Positions 1 through 9,198 of a stretch of 64,000 bases of DNA are shown here, piece after piece; position 1 is the stretch's first letter, and each line of letters starts with the position of its first letter. The stretch lies in contig CADCIB010000009.1 in NCBI GenBank assembly GCA_902801375.1, positions 1-64,000 on the forward strand, given 5' to 3'. This DNA comes from an uncultured Prevotellaceae bacterium (GTDB taxonomy: Bacteria; Bacteroidota; Bacteroidia; Bacteroidales; Bacteroidaceae). The notes under the pieces are model-generated. The model saw only the letters and a list, made by a program, of their open reading frames with translations. It searched no databases and had not been told where the DNA came from. Position numbers and translations under genes: made by a program.

Positions 1-7
1 AAAACTA

Positions 8-40
8 AGGGCAAGTACCTGTTTCCCAGATACTTGCCCT
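8..40 (-). terminator. intrinsic terminator of ppdK
   Basis: A 10-bp perfect stem (AGGGCAAGTA / TACTTGCCCT) with a 13-nt loop lies 30 bp past the ppdK stop. Read on the minus strand it is followed by TAGTTTT. This is a standard Rho-independent hairpin with a short U tract. Confidence 0.8.
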
Positions 41-69
41 GTATGTAGCTAATTTTCAGCACTTTCCGT

Positions 70-2790
70 TTATTCTTCTACAGCGGCCTGGGCGGCGGCA
101 AGGCGTGCGATAGGCACACGGAAGGGAGAGCAAGAAGCATAGTTCATGCCAATCTTGGCGCAGAACTTCACGGATGAAGGCTCACCACCATGCTCACCGC
201 AGATACCGCAGCGCAGGTCAGGACGAACCTCACGGCCATTCTTCACAGCATACTTGATGAGTTTGCCGACACCAGTCTGGTCGAGCACCTGGAACGGGTC
301 AACCTTCAGGATCTTCTTGTCGAGGTAGACGGGCAGGAAGCTGGCGATGTCGTCGCGGCTGTAACCGAAGGTCATCTGTGTCAGGTCGTTAGTACCGAAT
401 GAGAAGTACTGAGCCTCAGAAGCGATGAGATCGGCTGTCAGGGCAGCGCGCGGAATCTCAATCATTGTACCAATCTCGAATTCCACCTCAATGCCATACT
501 CGATGAACACTTCCTTGGCAACAGCCTGGATGATGTCCTTCTGCTGCTTCAGCTCGCGGATGGTACCAATCAGCGGAACCATGATCTCCGGCATCGGGTT
601 CTTGCCTTCCTTCTTCAGCTCACAGGCTGCACCGAGGATGGCGCGTGTCTGCATAGCGGTGATCTCCGGGAAGGTGATACCCAGACGGCAACCACGATGA
701 CCCAGCATCGGGTTGTTCTCGGCCAGCGACTCTACGCGACGCTGGATGGTCTGCAGGTCAACACCCATTTCGTTAGCCATCGTCTCCTGACCAGCCTTAT
801 CGTGGGGAACAAACTCATGGAGTGGCGGGTCGAGCAAGCGAATGTTCACGGGCAGTCCGTCCATAGCCTCGAGGATACCCTTGAAGTCAGCCTTCTGATA
901 GGGCAGCAGCTTGGCAAGAGCCTTCTCGCGACCTTCCACAGAGTCGGCGAGAATCATCTCGCGCATAGCGATAATCTTCTTATCCTCGAAGAACATGTGC
1001 TCCGTACGAGTAAGACCGATACCCTTGGCACCGAAGTTACGGGCCACCTGAGCATCATGCGGAGTGTCGGCATTGGTGCGGACATTCATCTTGGTGTACT
1101 TGTCGCAGAGGTCCATCAGCTCCTTGAAGTCACCACTCAGCTCAGCGGCCTTTGTGGGAACCTCACCAGCATATACCTGACCTGTAGTACCGTTCAGCGA
1201 GATGAAATCGCCTTCCTTATAAGTTACGCCATCAATCTCGACAGTCTTTGTCTTGTAGTCAACGTTCAGGGAACCCACACCCGACACGCAGCACTTACCC
1301 ATACCACGGGCAACCACAGCGGCGTGAGAGGTCATACCTCCACGAGCGGTCAGGATACCCTCGGCAGCTGACATACCAGCGAGGTCCTCAGGAGAGGTCT
1401 CGATGCGAACGAGCACCACCTTATGACCATCGGCATGCCATTCCTGTGCCTCGTCGGCGTGGAACACAATCTGTCCGCAGGCAGCACCCGGGCTGGCGGG
1501 CAGACCCTGTGCGATGACCTTTGCCTTCGAGAGGGCCAGTTTGTCGAATACGGGGTGCAACAGCTCATCGAGCTTTTGCGGCTCGCAACGCATGATGGCG
1601 GTCTTCTCGTCGATCATGCCTTCGTGCAGCAGGTCGATGGCAATCTTCACCATAGCGGCACCTGTGCGCTTACCGTTACGAGTCTGGAGGAACCAGAGTT
1701 TGCCTTCCTGTACGGTGAACTCCATATCCTGCATATCGTGATAGTGGTTCTCCAGCTTCTCCTGGATGCCGTTCAGTTCAGCATAGATCTCAGGCATAGC
1801 CTCTTCCATCGAAGGATACTTGGCTGCACGCTCTTCCTCGCTGATGCCGGCACGCTCTGCCCAACGCTGTGAACCGAGCTTCGTGATCTGCTGCGGTGTA
1901 CGGATACCGGCCACCACATCTTCACCCTGTGCATTGACAAGATACTCGCCGTTGAACACATTCTCACCGTTGGCGGCATCGCGGCTGAAGCAAACACCCG
2001 TTGCAGAGGTGTCGCCCATGTTGCCGAATACCATTGCCATCACGCTGACAGCTGTTCCCCACTCATCGGGAATGCCTTCCATCTTACGATAGAGGATGGC
2101 GCGCTCGTTCATCCAGCTGCGGAACACTGCGCAGATGGCACCCCAGAGCTGCTCAATCGGGTCGTTGGGGAAGTCCTTGCCTGTGCGCTCCTTGATGGCG
2201 GCCTTGAACAGGGCGACCAGCTTCTTCAGCTCGTCCACGCTCAGGTCCTTGTCGAGCTTCACGCCACGCTCTTCCTTCACCTTCTCGATGATTTCCTCGA
2301 ACGGGTCGATATCTTCCTTGTTCACGGGCTTCATTTCCAGCACCACGTCGCCATACATCTGCACGAAGCGGCGATAGGAGTCGTACACGAAGTGGGGGTT
2401 GCCAGTCTTCTTCACCATACCCTCGGCCACCTCGTCATTCAGACCCAGGTTCAGGATGGTGTCCATCATACCAGGCATAGAGGCGCGGGCACCCGAACGT
2501 ACTGAAACGAGCAGCGGGTTCTCCTTGTCGCCGAACTTGCTGTTCATCAGCCCTTCGATGTGACGCACAGCGGCCATCACATCGTCGTTTAGCAGCTGCA
2601 TGATTTTCTCCTGCCCAACCTGATAATATTCGTTGCAGCAGTCAGTAGTGATAGTGAATCCCGGAGGAACAGGCACTCCGATAAGGTTCATTTCGGCAAG
2701 GTTAGCACCCTTACCACCCAGTTGCTCACGCATTTTAGCGTTGCCTTCGGCTTTTCCATTACCGAAGAGATAAACTCTTTTTTCGCTCAT
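70..2790 (-). CDS. ppdK: pyruvate, phosphate dikinase
   Basis: Interconverts pyruvate, ATP and Pi with PEP, AMP and PPi in the cytosol. The 906 residues match the family's usual 870-910. The N-terminal ATP-grasp domain begins after GKGANLAEM (about residues 26-34). The central swivelling domain has the phosphohistidine motif GGMTSHAAVVARG at about residue 455-470. The C-terminal PEP/pyruvate TIM barrel ends with the RCGICGEHGGEP segment. In anaerobes with a PPi-dependent phosphofructokinase (one is encoded at 32.5 kb here) PPDK usually runs toward pyruvate or recycles PPi. It is monocistronic, with its own promoter at 2842-2873 and terminator at 8-40. No frameshift or missing motif was seen. 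Confidence 0.97.
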   Translation of the reverse strand: MSEKRVYLFGNGKAEGNAKMREQLGGKGANLAEMNLIGVPVPPGFTITTDCCNEYYQVGQEKIMQLLNDDVMAAVRHIEGLMNSKFGDKENPLLVSVRSGARASMPGMMDTILNLGLNDEVAEGMVKKTGNPHFVYDSYRRFVQMYGDVVLEMKPVNKEDIDPFEEIIEKVKEERGVKLDKDLSVDELKKLVALFKAAIKERTGKDFPNDPIEQLWGAICAVFRSWMNERAILYRKMEGIPDEWGTAVSVMAMVFGNMGDTSATGVCFSRDAANGENVFNGEYLVNAQGEDVVAGIRTPQQITKLGSQRWAERAGISEEERAAKYPSMEEAMPEIYAELNGIQEKLENHYHDMQDMEFTVQEGKLWFLQTRNGKRTGAAMVKIAIDLLHEGMIDEKTAIMRCEPQKLDELLHPVFDKLALSKAKVIAQGLPASPGAACGQIVFHADEAQEWHADGHKVVLVRIETSPEDLAGMSAAEGILTARGGMTSHAAVVARGMGKCCVSGVGSLNVDYKTKTVEIDGVTYKEGDFISLNGTTGQVYAGEVPTKAAELSGDFKELMDLCDKYTKMNVRTNADTPHDAQVARNFGAKGIGLTRTEHMFFEDKKIIAMREMILADSVEGREKALAKLLPYQKADFKGILEAMDGLPVNIRLLDPPLHEFVPHDKAGQETMANEMGVDLQTIQRRVESLAENNPMLGHRGCRLGITFPEITAMQTRAILGAACELKKEGKNPMPEIMVPLIGTIRELKQQKDIIQAVAKEVFIEYGIEVEFEIGTMIEIPRAALTADLIASEAQYFSFGTNDLTQMTFGYSRDDIASFLPVYLDKKILKVDPFQVLDQTGVGKLIKYAVKNGREVRPDLRCGICGEHGGEPSSVKFCAKIGMNYASCSPFRVPIARLAAAQAAVEE

Positions 2791-2841
2791 AGTTTATTTG
2801 ATGATTTATACAAGTGTATTAAATTAATACTGATTATTTTG

Positions 2842-2873
2842 CAAAATTACAGCAATTTCAGCTAACTGGCAAA
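2842..2873 (-). promoter_or_regulatory. ppdK promoter
   Basis: On the minus strand a TTTG -33 element (2870-2873) and a TAATTTTG -7 element (2842-2849) are separated by 20 bp, which fits the Bacteroidetes sigma-ABfr consensus. The predicted start is near 2836, giving a leader of about 46 nt before the ATG at 2790. Confidence 0.8.
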
Positions 2874-3095
2874 TATTTGCAAGAAAAACTGCCCGAAGGG
2901 CTTTACATTTTGCATTTTTTATAAAAACAAGGGCCGTTGACAACTGTTCGGCAAAACGGATTTAGAAAGGGCATTCGTCGATAGAGGATTGTTAAATCCA
3001 TGGTATGACTTTTCTCTCATTTCTGTAGCGGAAAAGAGGTGGAAAAGTCAAAAGCGCCACTTACATAATGAAGAAATGACCATACAACCTGCCGG

Positions 3096-3269
3096 ATTTG
3101 CCACAATGCAGGGAGTTTTGACCTCCGCAACGGCATCATTTGTATTCTTTGAGCATGTCATCTGCATCAAACAAGGCTGTGATTTGCCGCAAATCACAGT
3201 CTCATTTGCGGCAAATTAGGAGCTCATTTGCGGCAAATCACAGCCTTGTTTGATGCAATTCATCCTTCC
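3096..3269. repeat. degenerate 22-bp tandem array with a 32-bp perfect inverted repeat
   Basis: Units headed by (A/T/G)T(T/C)TG start at 3116, 3138, 3160, 3182, 3204, 3226 and 3248, exactly 22 bp apart. A possible 20-bp unit starts at 3096. The three central units contain the dyad ATTTGC(C/G)GCAAAT. Positions 3163-3194 and 3226-3257 form a perfect 32-bp inverted repeat around a 31-bp loop. The rest of the ppdK to BspA intergenic region (2874-3465) contains no convincing gene. Confidence 0.75.
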
Positions 3270-3368
3270 TCTCGCCGTCCTTGTCCCGTAAGTCTTTGTC
3301 TTACAGCGACATAAAAGAAACGCGGAAAAACGCTCCTTTTTCGGAACACATGCGGAAATTTTTCAAAA

Positions 3369-3399
3369 GAGGCGAGTTTTGAAGTTAAAACCGCCCCTC
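3369..3399 (-). terminator. probable terminator of the 282-residue BspA-like gene
   Basis: Minus-strand reading gives a hairpin with arms ending in GGTTTT and AAAACTCGCCTC, followed by TTTTG. It lies 67 bp past the stop at 3466. The stem is imperfect (a GG bulge and a mismatch). Confidence 0.5.
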
Positions 3400-3465
3400 T
3401 CCGGAATGCTTTCGTCGATAAAATGCAAATATGCGCTTCCTCGAGCCAAGCCCTCCCCTTCCGCT

Positions 3466-4314
3466 TTATCTTTGAACCACCTTCCTCGTGGCGCCGTCGG
3501 CTATACGAACAATGTTGATACCTTTTTGGGGTGATTGCGTTCTGAAACCGTTTAAGTTGATGAACATATCGATACTATCTTGATGATCCATGCTTACGTT
3601 TTGAATGGCTGTGTATTCTTCGCTGATATGATTGAAATCCATCCATTGAATCGCATGTTGATAAGCGAAAGAGCAATCTTTAGGTACAATTAACCTACAT
3701 TTATCCTTATTGATATCCGAAAGAGCATCCGTTTCGCAAGAAGGGGGCGTGGTCGCCTTGCAAGTCAATTGTGTAATTGCCCTGCATTCCTCGAATGCTT
3801 TTTTGCCAATCTTTTTCACTTTTTCTCCTATGGTAACGGTAGTTAGACGGTTACAACTGGAAAAGGCTTTATTATCAATGAGTGTCACATCGTCGCCGAT
3901 GGTCAAAGACACTAACCCTGAACACTCGAAAGCATAAAAACCGATGTAGGTAACTCCATTAGGGATGGTTATTGATGTGAGATCCACACAAAACGAGAAG
4001 GCTTGCTCTTCTATTTGAGTAACTGTTTCTGGAATGCTGACGGATTCAATATGGTCACCAGAGAATGCTGACGGCCCAATAGAGTTCACAATGAACGTCT
4101 TACCTTCAAAAACTATTGAGTCTGGAATAACAATATTGCCAGAATAATATTTTCCACTAATCGCGTCAAAGGCAGAAACCTCTGCAGTCATATCAGCAAA
4201 AGAGATAGAATAGCAAATACCATTAATCTCTTCATATTCATATAATGCAGATGCCTGAGTCGCTATCATACTCATGAGTATGGCGAATAATGCAGATTTA
4301 CAACAATGTTTCAT
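3466..4314 (-). CDS. BspA-like leucine-rich-repeat exported protein
   Basis: 282 residues with an N-terminal signal peptide (about residues 1-23, cut near ATQASA). About five LRR_5 (BspA/TpLRR) repeats cover residues 85-185, with recurring I.(I/L)(P/G).(V)T.I...AF. A Cys-containing capping segment (TPPSC, about 187-215) ends the solenoid. The tail, ending ADGATRKVVQR, resembles the short C-terminal motif (L.G.R...P.KG...) common on exported Prevotella proteins. BspA family members are surface proteins with roles in adhesion and aggregation; the ligand cannot be told from sequence. It is a short relative of the next gene upstream (4408-7575). Confidence 0.85.
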   Translation of the reverse strand: MKHCCKSALFAILMSMIATQASALYEYEEINGICYSISFADMTAEVSAFDAISGKYYSGNIVIPDSIVFEGKTFIVNSIGPSAFSGDHIESVSIPETVTQIEEQAFSFCVDLTSITIPNGVTYIGFYAFECSGLVSLTIGDDVTLIDNKAFSSCNRLTTVTIGEKVKKIGKKAFEECRAITQLTCKATTPPSCETDALSDINKDKCRLIVPKDCSFAYQHAIQWMDFNHISEEYTAIQNVSMDHQDSIDMFINLNGFRTQSPQKGINIVRIADGATRKVVQR

Positions 4315-4407
4315 AAAAATCTCATTTTACATAAATGACAAAACCATTAGACAAAAGTTGTGATAACACCAGACGTATTCGGTTGTTAGGCGTTTTTAAG
4401 AATCAGC

Positions 4408-7400
4408 TTATTTCACCACCACCTTCACGGCCTTGTCACCTATCTTCACGATGGCGATGTCGCCGCTATGGAGCGGAGTGCTGATTTCCGTTGTGCCAAA
4501 TGTGGCCTTGCCCGAGCCAACCATCTGCCCACTGGTGTTGTAAATGGCTATATCAGTTCCTTCAGGAGCACCTGACACACTCACCACACCGTCATGAGTC
4601 TGAATCAGTACGGGAGTGGCCTCAATGCTCTGCATCGTGGTGGGAACTTCCACACCCTCCGTCTGCGGTTGCACGTCTATCCAGCAGAGGGTGGCTGTAG
4701 CTACGTCGGAGTCCTCATAACCATTCTTAGTGGCATAGACGCTGATGTGGTAAGTCACAGTCAGTGCGATAGAAGATGTGACGTAGTCTTTGATGTCGCT
4801 ATCTGTAATGCTCGATTTGTACTCAACACCCTCCGTAGCACAATTAAACGTCAGTTCGCCGTTCGCGTAGCTGATGGTGGGAGTGGCACACTTTCCTATC
4901 TCGGGCGTCTCTATTCCTCCATCTCCACCTTCTACGAAGAAGAACTCTTTCCATTGCTCTGCATTGCGGTAGGCATCGACATAACCTTCTGGAACAGTCA
5001 ACGTGCATTCCCACTTGTTGATGTCATCCAAAGCCTGCGTGCCACAACTTGGAGGGTTTTGCGCGCGGCTGATGAGTTTGGTCACTGAGACGCAGTCCGA
5101 GAAGGCTTCCTGACCGATGCTTTCCACACTCGAACCGAATGCGAAGTAATCCAGGCTGGCGCAGCCGGAGAAAGCCCAGTTGCCTATCTTTGTCACCCCG
5201 TCGCCTATTCGTACGTTCTTCAGATTCGTGCAACCGTAAAACTCATTAGGTGAAATCTCCGTTTCCTTATCGGTAATGGTTACCGACCGCAATGAAGTGT
5301 TGCGATAGAACGGCGAATAGCCGCAATTGCTGGAGGTGTTGTAGGAGATGTTCCGGCCGATGTAAACAGAATCAAGGGGACAGTCTGCAAAAATAGGTTT
5401 GCCTGTATTCGCACCATATCCAATATTAAGTATGCTCTCCTTGTCCTTCATCACCACGGTATTCAGACTTGTGCAACCATTGAATACATAGCTATTGATG
5501 CTTGTAACGGAAGCAGGTATCTCAATCTTGGGGAGTGCTGAACAACCTGAGAAAGCAGATTGGTCAATGGTCTCTACATTCTTTCCGATTGGCAAATCTG
5601 CGAGGGAGGAACAATTGGCGAATGCGGCATAAGGAATTGTCTTCACTCCGCTCCCGATTATTGCAGATTCCATACTCGTACAGTAAGAGAATACATACTG
5701 CCCTAACGTCTCAACAGCATTAGGTATAACAATGCCTTGTAGGGAAGAGCAGCCAGCAAATGCACCTCCACCTAACGAAGAAACCTTGTTTCCCAAAGTT
5801 GTTGTTTGCAGGGAAGAACAACCTTGGAAAGCATTATTCCCGATGCTTCCCTCATTCTCTATTGAAGCTGTTAATAAACTAGTGCATCCTTGAAAAGCAT
5901 TAGCTCCAATGATGCCCTTGTTTTGGATAATTGCAGAAGTAAGTTCCGAATATTGGAAAGCAGACTCTTGAATATCTGTCACTTGATCTCCCACTTCCAA
6001 ACTGCAAGATTTTCCAGATGAATAGAAAGCACTTTTTCCTATATAACCAATATTATTGATATTCATTGACCCTATACTATCACAATCATAGAAAGCTTTT
6101 TCTCCCACGTTACCATCATTCTCCAGAATAACTTCTTCAATGTCGTCATTGTTGTACAAAGCATACGAATGAATGTCTTTCACGGTCATTGCCACGCCTT
6201 TGTAGGAAACCATCTTGCTGATATGAACTGTCTTTGTTGTCCCATCATACAAACAATCAATAGCATCACATGTCCTGTCAGAAGGACTGACGGGTACATA
6301 CTTTACACCATCCACCTCGAAGATGGAACTGAGGAAGGGATAAACAGTTCGGTTGGATAAACCTGAATATAAATCGTTTGCCACATAATTCACACTTCCG
6401 CTCGCAGACTTATAACCATTTGGTGGCGTGTTGGTGAGCCAAATCGTTTTTTGGCCATAATGAGTATCATCGTTAGAAAAGGTAGAACTGCCGATGGATA
6501 ACACCCCAGTACCAATTGTAACAGATTTTAGGTAGCAGTTATAAAAAGCCTTTTCGCCGATGGAGGTCACGCTGTTGGAGATGGTCACGGAGGTCAGGCC
6601 GGTGCAACCATAGAAAGCCGAAGGACTAATACTCAAAGTACCTTCGTCAATGACAACACTCGTGCCATCAGACATCGAACCTTTATATTTGTACAAAACC
6701 TTCCCTGCGTATACTATACCATCAGGCTGATTATTATACCAAGCGGTTCCAAAGAAAGCCTGTTCGCCGATGGAGGTCACGCTGTTGGGGATGGTAACGG
6801 AGGTGAGGCCGCTGCAATTATAGAAAGCAGAGTTGCCGATGGAAGTTACGCTATTGGGGATGGTCACAGAGGTTAGTCCGCTGCAACCGGAAAAAGTCGA
6901 TATACCGATGGCGGTCACACTGTTGGGGATGGTCACAGTGGTCAGGCCACTGCAATCTTTGAAAGCCTGGTTGCCGATGGAGGTAACTTCATCGCCAATA
7001 ATAATCTCCTTAATACTTGTGTTACTACTAAACCAATTACCAATATTTGCACAATGGAATGTCACGGAGGTTAGGCTGCTGCAATTCTGGAAAGCATAGT
7101 TGCCGATGGAGGTCACACTATTGGGGATGGTCACGGAGGTGAGGCCGCTGCAACCACGAAAAGCCTCTGAGCCGATGGAGGTCACACTATTGGGGATGGT
7201 CACGGAGGTGAGGCCGCTGTAACCAGAGAAAGCATAGTTGCCGATGGAGGTTACGCTATTGGGGATGGTCACGGAGGTGAGGCCGCTGCAACCAGAGAAA
7301 GCATAGTTGCCGATGGAGGTGACGTTGAAGGTTTTTCCATTGGAAGTCACAGATTCGGGAATATTGACTTCACCACTACAACTACGACCTCGATTATACG

Positions 7401-7575
7401 CATTATAATAAGAATCATAATTCTTGTAAGTTACATAAACCGACGAGCCATCCCTTCCGTTAGTATAGTTGTAATAGATACCATCCTCCTCAAAGTCGTA
7501 GGCGGAGGCTTTGATGCTAACAATGCACATTAGCATGATTAACAATAAGGAAAGGTTATTTTTCATATTTATCAA
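4408..7575 (-). CDS. large BspA-like leucine-rich-repeat surface protein
   Basis: 1055 residues with a signal peptide at residues 1-25 (cut near SIKASA). A long BspA-type LRR_5 solenoid covers about residues 55-890. Its N-terminal repeats are almost identical units containing LTSVTIPNSVTSIG, and the later repeats diverge. The solenoid ends with a TPPSC-type cap like its shorter neighbour's. After it come a chitobiase-like or Fn3-like module (about 905-975) and a C-terminal module ending GDKAVKVVVK, typical of Prevotella exported proteins. The role is presumably adhesion or protein binding at the cell surface. It lies 23 bp downstream of the RES-domain gene and may be co-transcribed with it. 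The DNA of the N-terminal repeats has a strict 69-bp period (see separate feature). Confidence 0.88.
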   Translation of the reverse strand: MINMKNNLSLLLIMLMCIVSIKASAYDFEEDGIYYNYTNGRDGSSVYVTYKNYDSYYNAYNRGRSCSGEVNIPESVTSNGKTFNVTSIGNYAFSGCSGLTSVTIPNSVTSIGNYAFSGYSGLTSVTIPNSVTSIGSEAFRGCSGLTSVTIPNSVTSIGNYAFQNCSSLTSVTFHCANIGNWFSSNTSIKEIIIGDEVTSIGNQAFKDCSGLTTVTIPNSVTAIGISTFSGCSGLTSVTIPNSVTSIGNSAFYNCSGLTSVTIPNSVTSIGEQAFFGTAWYNNQPDGIVYAGKVLYKYKGSMSDGTSVVIDEGTLSISPSAFYGCTGLTSVTISNSVTSIGEKAFYNCYLKSVTIGTGVLSIGSSTFSNDDTHYGQKTIWLTNTPPNGYKSASGSVNYVANDLYSGLSNRTVYPFLSSIFEVDGVKYVPVSPSDRTCDAIDCLYDGTTKTVHISKMVSYKGVAMTVKDIHSYALYNNDDIEEVILENDGNVGEKAFYDCDSIGSMNINNIGYIGKSAFYSSGKSCSLEVGDQVTDIQESAFQYSELTSAIIQNKGIIGANAFQGCTSLLTASIENEGSIGNNAFQGCSSLQTTTLGNKVSSLGGGAFAGCSSLQGIVIPNAVETLGQYVFSYCTSMESAIIGSGVKTIPYAAFANCSSLADLPIGKNVETIDQSAFSGCSALPKIEIPASVTSINSYVFNGCTSLNTVVMKDKESILNIGYGANTGKPIFADCPLDSVYIGRNISYNTSSNCGYSPFYRNTSLRSVTITDKETEISPNEFYGCTNLKNVRIGDGVTKIGNWAFSGCASLDYFAFGSSVESIGQEAFSDCVSVTKLISRAQNPPSCGTQALDDINKWECTLTVPEGYVDAYRNAEQWKEFFFVEGGDGGIETPEIGKCATPTISYANGELTFNCATEGVEYKSSITDSDIKDYVTSSIALTVTYHISVYATKNGYEDSDVATATLCWIDVQPQTEGVEVPTTMQSIEATPVLIQTHDGVVSVSGAPEGTDIAIYNTSGQMVGSGKATFGTTEISTPLHSGDIAIVKIGDKAVKVVVK
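7102..7332 (-). repeat. 69-bp coding repeats inside the BspA-like gene
   Basis: The string gccgatggagg(t/c)cac recurs at 7102, 7171, 7240 and 7309, exactly 69 bp apart, with near-identical DNA between. Each unit encodes one 23-residue LRR. Further, more diverged copies extend to about 6770. Identity at DNA level suggests recent expansion or gene conversion. Confidence 0.85.
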
Positions 7576-7598
7576 GTTTTATAGTTTAATCTGTTTAT

Positions 7599-8585
7599 TC
7601 ATATTTTACAAAACACCTTAGAGCAAATCTTATTCTCTAACAAGTCATCCTTCATCAAACCAAACTTTTCAATTTTCTCAGGTTCTGTTAGTTCAAACAA
7701 GTCTTGTAACACTTTGCAATATCCTTCTTTTTTTATATAGCAAGCAGGCATTACCAAATTCTGGTACCTTTCATAATCATCGTTTTGAAACCCTTTTTTA
7801 AAAGCTTTTGTGGATGTGAATAGTATGCCCATCATCTTGCTTCCATTCTTCTGCCGTATTACTGAATGTAAGATAATTTGAGGGATTATGTATTCTTCAA
7901 TATACTTATTATTCACATTTTTTTCTTGAAGAGGTATGGCAGCAGCTATTTTAAAGGGATAGGATATTATTTTTCTCAATAAATTCTTATCGTTATGACC
8001 CGAAGGGAAAAACCGAAAGTCATAGACATCTATGCTTTTGAGATTTTTAAAAGCACTAACATAAAAGAATCCCTTCTCTTTCACGACCTCTTCGTATGAA
8101 CACCTAATAGATGAACTCAAATATAAACATGGATAGCCAGGATAACTAAACCTATTAGATCCGATCTTACCTCTTTTTTCAAATGGAGGATGAAATATGT
8201 CATTTCGGTTTTTAGCTTCCCACGTACAAGACCTATAAAAGACACTGTTTTGACTTACGTCAAATCTAGGAAAATCACAAGAAGCAGTCGAACCATTTCC
8301 TGTTAGTTTAAAAAATCTATTTACGATTCTATCAGCCAAGATCAAATCGCCATTACTATAGAATTTGAATAGTTTGTTTAAGTCCAAGCAACGCTTGTAT
8401 ATTTTCTTTCTCAAATCTTCCATATCATACAAAGAAGTACCGTCATAGCTGAATTTTCTAAGTAAGCCCTTGAAAATACCAAGTAGTCGCTCCAACTCAG
8501 TCGCGTAGTCATCATTTTCGGAGCGGAGGAGAATTTCTTCTGCGATAATGCTGTCTATTTGTGAAATCGATACAATCTCTTCCAT
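7599..8585 (-). CDS. RES-domain protein (putative NAD+-degrading toxin or NAD-related enzyme)
   Basis: 328 residues. The C-terminal two thirds resemble the RES family: an Arg in FYRSCTW (about residue 118), a SNRFSYPG...LYLSSS segment and SYEEV carrying the Glu expected in the active site (about residues 145-172). Known RES toxins break down NAD+ and are usually paired with an Xre-type antitoxin. The N-terminal ~110 residues are a helical extension I do not recognise. No Xre/COG5642 antitoxin gene lies next to it: upstream is 600 bp without a clear gene and downstream is the BspA-like gene. AT content is higher than in the neighbouring rnf genes. The family call is moderately secure; a toxin role is inference. 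Confidence 0.65.
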   Translation of the reverse strand: MEEIVSISQIDSIIAEEILLRSENDDYATELERLLGIFKGLLRKFSYDGTSLYDMEDLRKKIYKRCLDLNKLFKFYSNGDLILADRIVNRFFKLTGNGSTASCDFPRFDVSQNSVFYRSCTWEAKNRNDIFHPPFEKRGKIGSNRFSYPGYPCLYLSSSIRCSYEEVVKEKGFFYVSAFKNLKSIDVYDFRFFPSGHNDKNLLRKIISYPFKIAAAIPLQEKNVNNKYIEEYIIPQIILHSVIRQKNGSKMMGILFTSTKAFKKGFQNDDYERYQNLVMPACYIKKEGYCKVLQDLFELTEPEKIEKFGLMKDDLLENKICSKVFCKI

Positions 8586-9198
8586 ATTTAATCTTATGCC
8601 TACGCGCTCTCCCTACCTCGGCGGTTAATAATAGGATGAAGGGTATGGAAACGAAAAAGACGTGGGAGAAACTTTCGTTTGCTTATCCCAGTCATCAGGC
8701 CTTCGCATTGCCTTTCTATCAAGATAAGCAACTCGGCCAGCCCACGTCATCGGGTATTATACGAAATCACCATCAGCCATTACTGGCTTACGGCAATTGA
8801 TATAATACACCCAACGTGGACGCTTTGTTTCGTAATCTTCAGATAGAAATCAAGGGTGCGAAGTTTGATGACTTGAAGATAACGTTTGAAAACGTCCTTT
8901 TATGCTTCTGTTTCAAGGGCTTGGAGGATCAGCGACACCCCTTACTCCCATCCACAGAAAGCATGTCCATCGATGTGAATATAGAAGCCCTGCCCCACTG
9001 GGCCGGCCTATCTGTGTGCAAAGATACCACTTTCCCTTGAAACGACCAAGGAAAACGAGGAAAAAGGTAGAAAAAAGAGGAAACGCTATCAGTCAGAAAG
9101 CAAATGAAGTAGATCTGGTTAGCAAACCAATTACATTTGGTGACCAAATCTACTTCATTCGGTGAAGCATTGATAATCGTTTTCCTGTTGTTCTTACA
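8586..9198. other. intergenic region without recognisable gene
   Basis: No reading frame with protein-like composition was found. A minus-strand TATCTTTG box (9019-9026), with CTTG 20 bp upstream of it, could be a promoter reading toward the RES gene. Short in-frame stretches between 8600 and 8850 on the minus strand look protein-like but are interrupted by stops, so a decayed gene is possible. The right end (9093-9180) carries a degenerate 22-bp array. Confidence 0.4.
9093..9180. repeat. degenerate 22-bp tandem array forming a long hairpin
   Basis: Four contiguous 22-mers start at 9093, 9115, 9137 and 9159. They share a (T/C)(C/T)(A/G)G head, a central A(G/C)CA(A/T) and, in three of four, a terminal AT. 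Positions 9103-9119 pair with 9143-9159 (one mismatch), so the array can also fold into a 17-bp hairpin just past the rnfA stop, where it might act as a terminator. Confidence 0.6.

Noticed and set aside
2989-3219. A 76-codon frame on the plus strand
   Set aside because: It runs into the 22-bp array and has no protein-like pattern or promoter at the right place.
8561-8800. A 79-codon frame on the plus strand upstream of the RES gene
   Set aside because: Overlaps the RES gene start, no promoter or motif; could at most be part of a decayed region.
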